DNA of 12,693 bases from SZUA-287 sp036397975 (GTDB lineage: Bacteria; Bacteroidota; Ignavibacteria; UBA10030; UBA6906). The stretch's first letter is position 1; every line of letters begins with the position of its first letter. The stretch covers positions 1 to 12,693 of the forward strand of contig DASWHW010000169.1 in assembly GCA_036397975.1 (NCBI GenBank), read 5' to 3'. The notes below the pieces were generated by a model. It was not told the DNA's origin and ran no database searches. It was given only the letters and a program-made list of their open reading frames with translations. Below, one piece after another: positions 11,676-12,693 of this stretch. Both the position numbers and the translations under genes were made by a program.

Positions 11676-12305
11676 CCGGTAGGCAATCCCAATTTGCGCT
11701 TGGCGTTTTTCCTGGAAGGCCACCACGGTCCACTTCGCAACCACGTTCCATTCCCTCCACACTTCCCACGCTGCAACCGGACCGAACCCGAACCTATCTA
11801 CCCCCGCCCCGAGACGAACAACATGGAAGAGTTGCAACGCCGTTACGTTGAGCACCGGCGAGAGCTGCACTATCGGCAGGCTCACGTCGGCGCCTGGAAG
11901 CACGTCAAACCGGAAATCCAATAGCGGATCTTCAAACGGCGTATACTCTGTCGTCACCGAGGATCCCAACGGGATGCCGATCGAATCTTTTCCAATCTTC
12001 ACGTAAGGAGTGCCGTCTCGCGGTATCACGACACGAATGGGAATTTCTTTTACCGTTCCAACACTGTCCCCGACCTTCATCGTGTCGCGCACAACAACAT
12101 CGAGCACGCCGGCAACTTCTTCATTCCGGAGAGGAAGAACCTCCTCAAAGGTTTTGTTCCGTCGGAAGGTGTCCTTCTCAACAGGCTTCACGTAGTTCCC
12201 GACCGGAATGGGAATCGGGTCATCGTTGCATGAACGTAGAACCATTACGATGAGAGCCAGCAAACCGAGCGCCGGTAAGATGAATATTTTCTTTGATAGT
12301 GTCAT
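11670..12305 (-). CDS. Anchored envelope protein with barrel-like C-terminus, probable lysis gene
   Basis: 211 aa. An N-terminal helix (KKIFILPALGLLALIVMVLR, 5-24) with preceding lysines and a cysteine just after it (LRSC, C26) could be a membrane anchor or an atypical lipoprotein signal (Arg at -2 is unusual). A Pro-rich periplasmic part follows (DDPIPIPVGNYVKPVEKD), then strand-rich segments (VVVRDTMKVGDSV, IPIRVVIPRDGTPYVKIG). The last 70 residues (LSPVLNVTALQLFHVVRLGA, WNVVAKWTVVAFQEK) alternate hydrophobic and polar residues and end in IGIAYRL, like an outer-membrane barrel end. The start overlaps the holin-like stop as ATGA with a strong SD (GAGGAGGGAGA). A spanin or other outer-membrane lysis role is inferred from the holin neighbour. 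Confidence 0.65.
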   Translation of the reverse strand: MTLSKKIFILPALGLLALIVMVLRSCNDDPIPIPVGNYVKPVEKDTFRRNKTFEEVLPLRNEEVAGVLDVVVRDTMKVGDSVGTVKEIPIRVVIPRDGTPYVKIGKDSIGIPLGSSVTTEYTPFEDPLLDFRFDVLPGADVSLPIVQLSPVLNVTALQLFHVVRLGAGVDRFGFGPVAAWEVWREWNVVAKWTVVAFQEKRQAQIGIAYRL

Positions 12306-12577
12306 TCTCCCTCCTCTTTATCGAGTATACCGAGTTTCGTTTCTACCCGCACCAATCTCCTATCCATCTTGTGCAACAGGTTTGTCATCTTCTCAGAGCT
12401 ACGAAACGTGATAAATCCGATACCTATAATGACCAGGTTCAACAGTCCCAACAAAGCTGCGTAAACTGGATTCACGGGGAGTGGTGCATCACCCGATGAT
12501 ATTTGAAACATAGCCTGGAAAAGATAAACCGCTATCACTTCCAGCATCACCAATCCTCCATACGCCAGTTTAATCAT
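12302..12577 (-). CDS. Holin-like two-helix membrane protein
   Basis: 91 aa from ATG 12577 (GAGG five bases upstream); GTG 12580 is adjacent. Two hydrophobic helices, LAYGGLVMLEVIAVYLFQAM (4-23) and YAALLGLLNLVIIGIGFITF (39-58), flank a short polar loop, and a charged C-terminal coiled helix (SEKMTNLLHKMDRRLVRVET) follows. This is the organisation of class II-type holins, which permeabilise the inner membrane at a set time. It overlaps the next gene by 4 nt. No endolysin is visible in the window; it is likely beyond the right edge. Holin is inferred from topology and context. Confidence 0.7.
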   Translation of the reverse strand: MIKLAYGGLVMLEVIAVYLFQAMFQISSGDAPLPVNPVYAALLGLLNLVIIGIGFITFRSSEKMTNLLHKMDRRLVRVETKLGILDKEEGE

Positions 12578-12584
12578 CACAACC

Positions 12585-12693
12585 TCATTTCTTTTGGAAT
12601 GCCCGGGCCTCTAATTGCCAGGTCGAAAGTTGACTGATAATGTATCCGCGCTGATCCTGGTTTAGTTCCGCTGGAAGAATAACCAATACCTGC
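12585..12693 (-). CDS. 3' end of a gene running off the right edge, unknown
   Basis: 35 residues are visible before TGA at 12587-12585: VLVILPAELNQDQRGYIISQ and a charged amphipathic end (WQLEARAFQKK). The stop sits 8-10 bases before the holin-like start, over its SD. A competing frame ends at 12577 as TGATG with the holin start, but uses rarer codons (ATA, AGA, AGG). Because both options exist and only 35 codons are seen, the frame is a moderate call. It could be part of the lysis cassette. Confidence 0.45.
   Translation of the reverse strand, partial: QVLVILPAELNQDQRGYIISQLSTWQLEARAFQKK

Noticed and set aside
12577..12693. Alternative frame for the right-edge gene ending TGATG with the holin-like start
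   Set aside because: The junction is attractive, but the frame uses rarer codons (ATA, AGA, AGG) and gives a less protein-like sequence; kept only as a competing option.

Overview
The window looks like about 12.7 kb of a tailed double-stranded DNA bacteriophage (Caudoviricetes) or a prophage of that kind. The evidence is a large terminase (TerL), a probable small terminase (TerS), a P22-like portal fragment, a lysis-like cassette, short genes packed with 1-4 nt overlaps, and phage accessory genes (Dam-type methylase, Gp37/Gp68 protein, HNH protein, zinc ribbons). No rRNA, tRNA, integrase or clear bacterial housekeeping gene is visible. Base composition looks balanced. Many starts carry good Shine-Dalgarno (SD) sequences (GGAGG/GAGGAGG). 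The host is probably a diderm bacterium, because a putative lysis gene ends in a strand-rich segment resembling an outer-membrane protein; I cannot name the host or the phage genus.

Layout from right to left along the main (minus) strand. (1) 11670-12693: the 3' end of an unidentified gene, a two-helix holin-like protein, and an N-terminally anchored protein with a strand-rich C-terminus, all minus. (2) 10981-11675: three small plus-strand genes, two of them HTH-like regulators and one a tiny two-helix membrane protein whose end converges on the lysis unit. (3) 10662-10980: a control region with a strong minus-strand promoter, two palindromes and an intrinsic terminator. (4) 10661 down to 930: one long minus-strand operon. 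In order: an HTH-like protein, two helical proteins, an HNH protein whose reading frame contains a (CA)n microsatellite, several unknown or membrane proteins, a YdjM-like membrane hydrolase, a Gp37/Gp68 (DUF5131) protein, a zinc ribbon, TerS, two small genes including an Acb2/Tad1-like hairpin protein, a Dam-type adenine methylase, TerL and two tiny genes. (5) 802-929: a second minus-strand promoter followed by a terminator hairpin, and then the portal gene running off the left edge.

The main structural observation is that both minus-strand transcription units begin in the same way. Each has a consensus TTGACA promoter, then a leader of roughly 85-115 nt, then an intrinsic terminator before the first gene. 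Both leaders contain palindromes of the form ACTC-N4-GAGT: two before the early operon, with centres 22 bp apart, and one inside the terminator stem before portal. My scan by eye found no other copy in the window. This suggests a shared phage regulator acting as an operator-binding repressor or as an RNA-binding antiterminator. Other points of interest are the Acb2/Tad1-like candidate (possible inhibitor of cyclic-nucleotide defence), the microsatellite linking two domains in the HNH protein, and the cargo genes lying between the terminase subunits.
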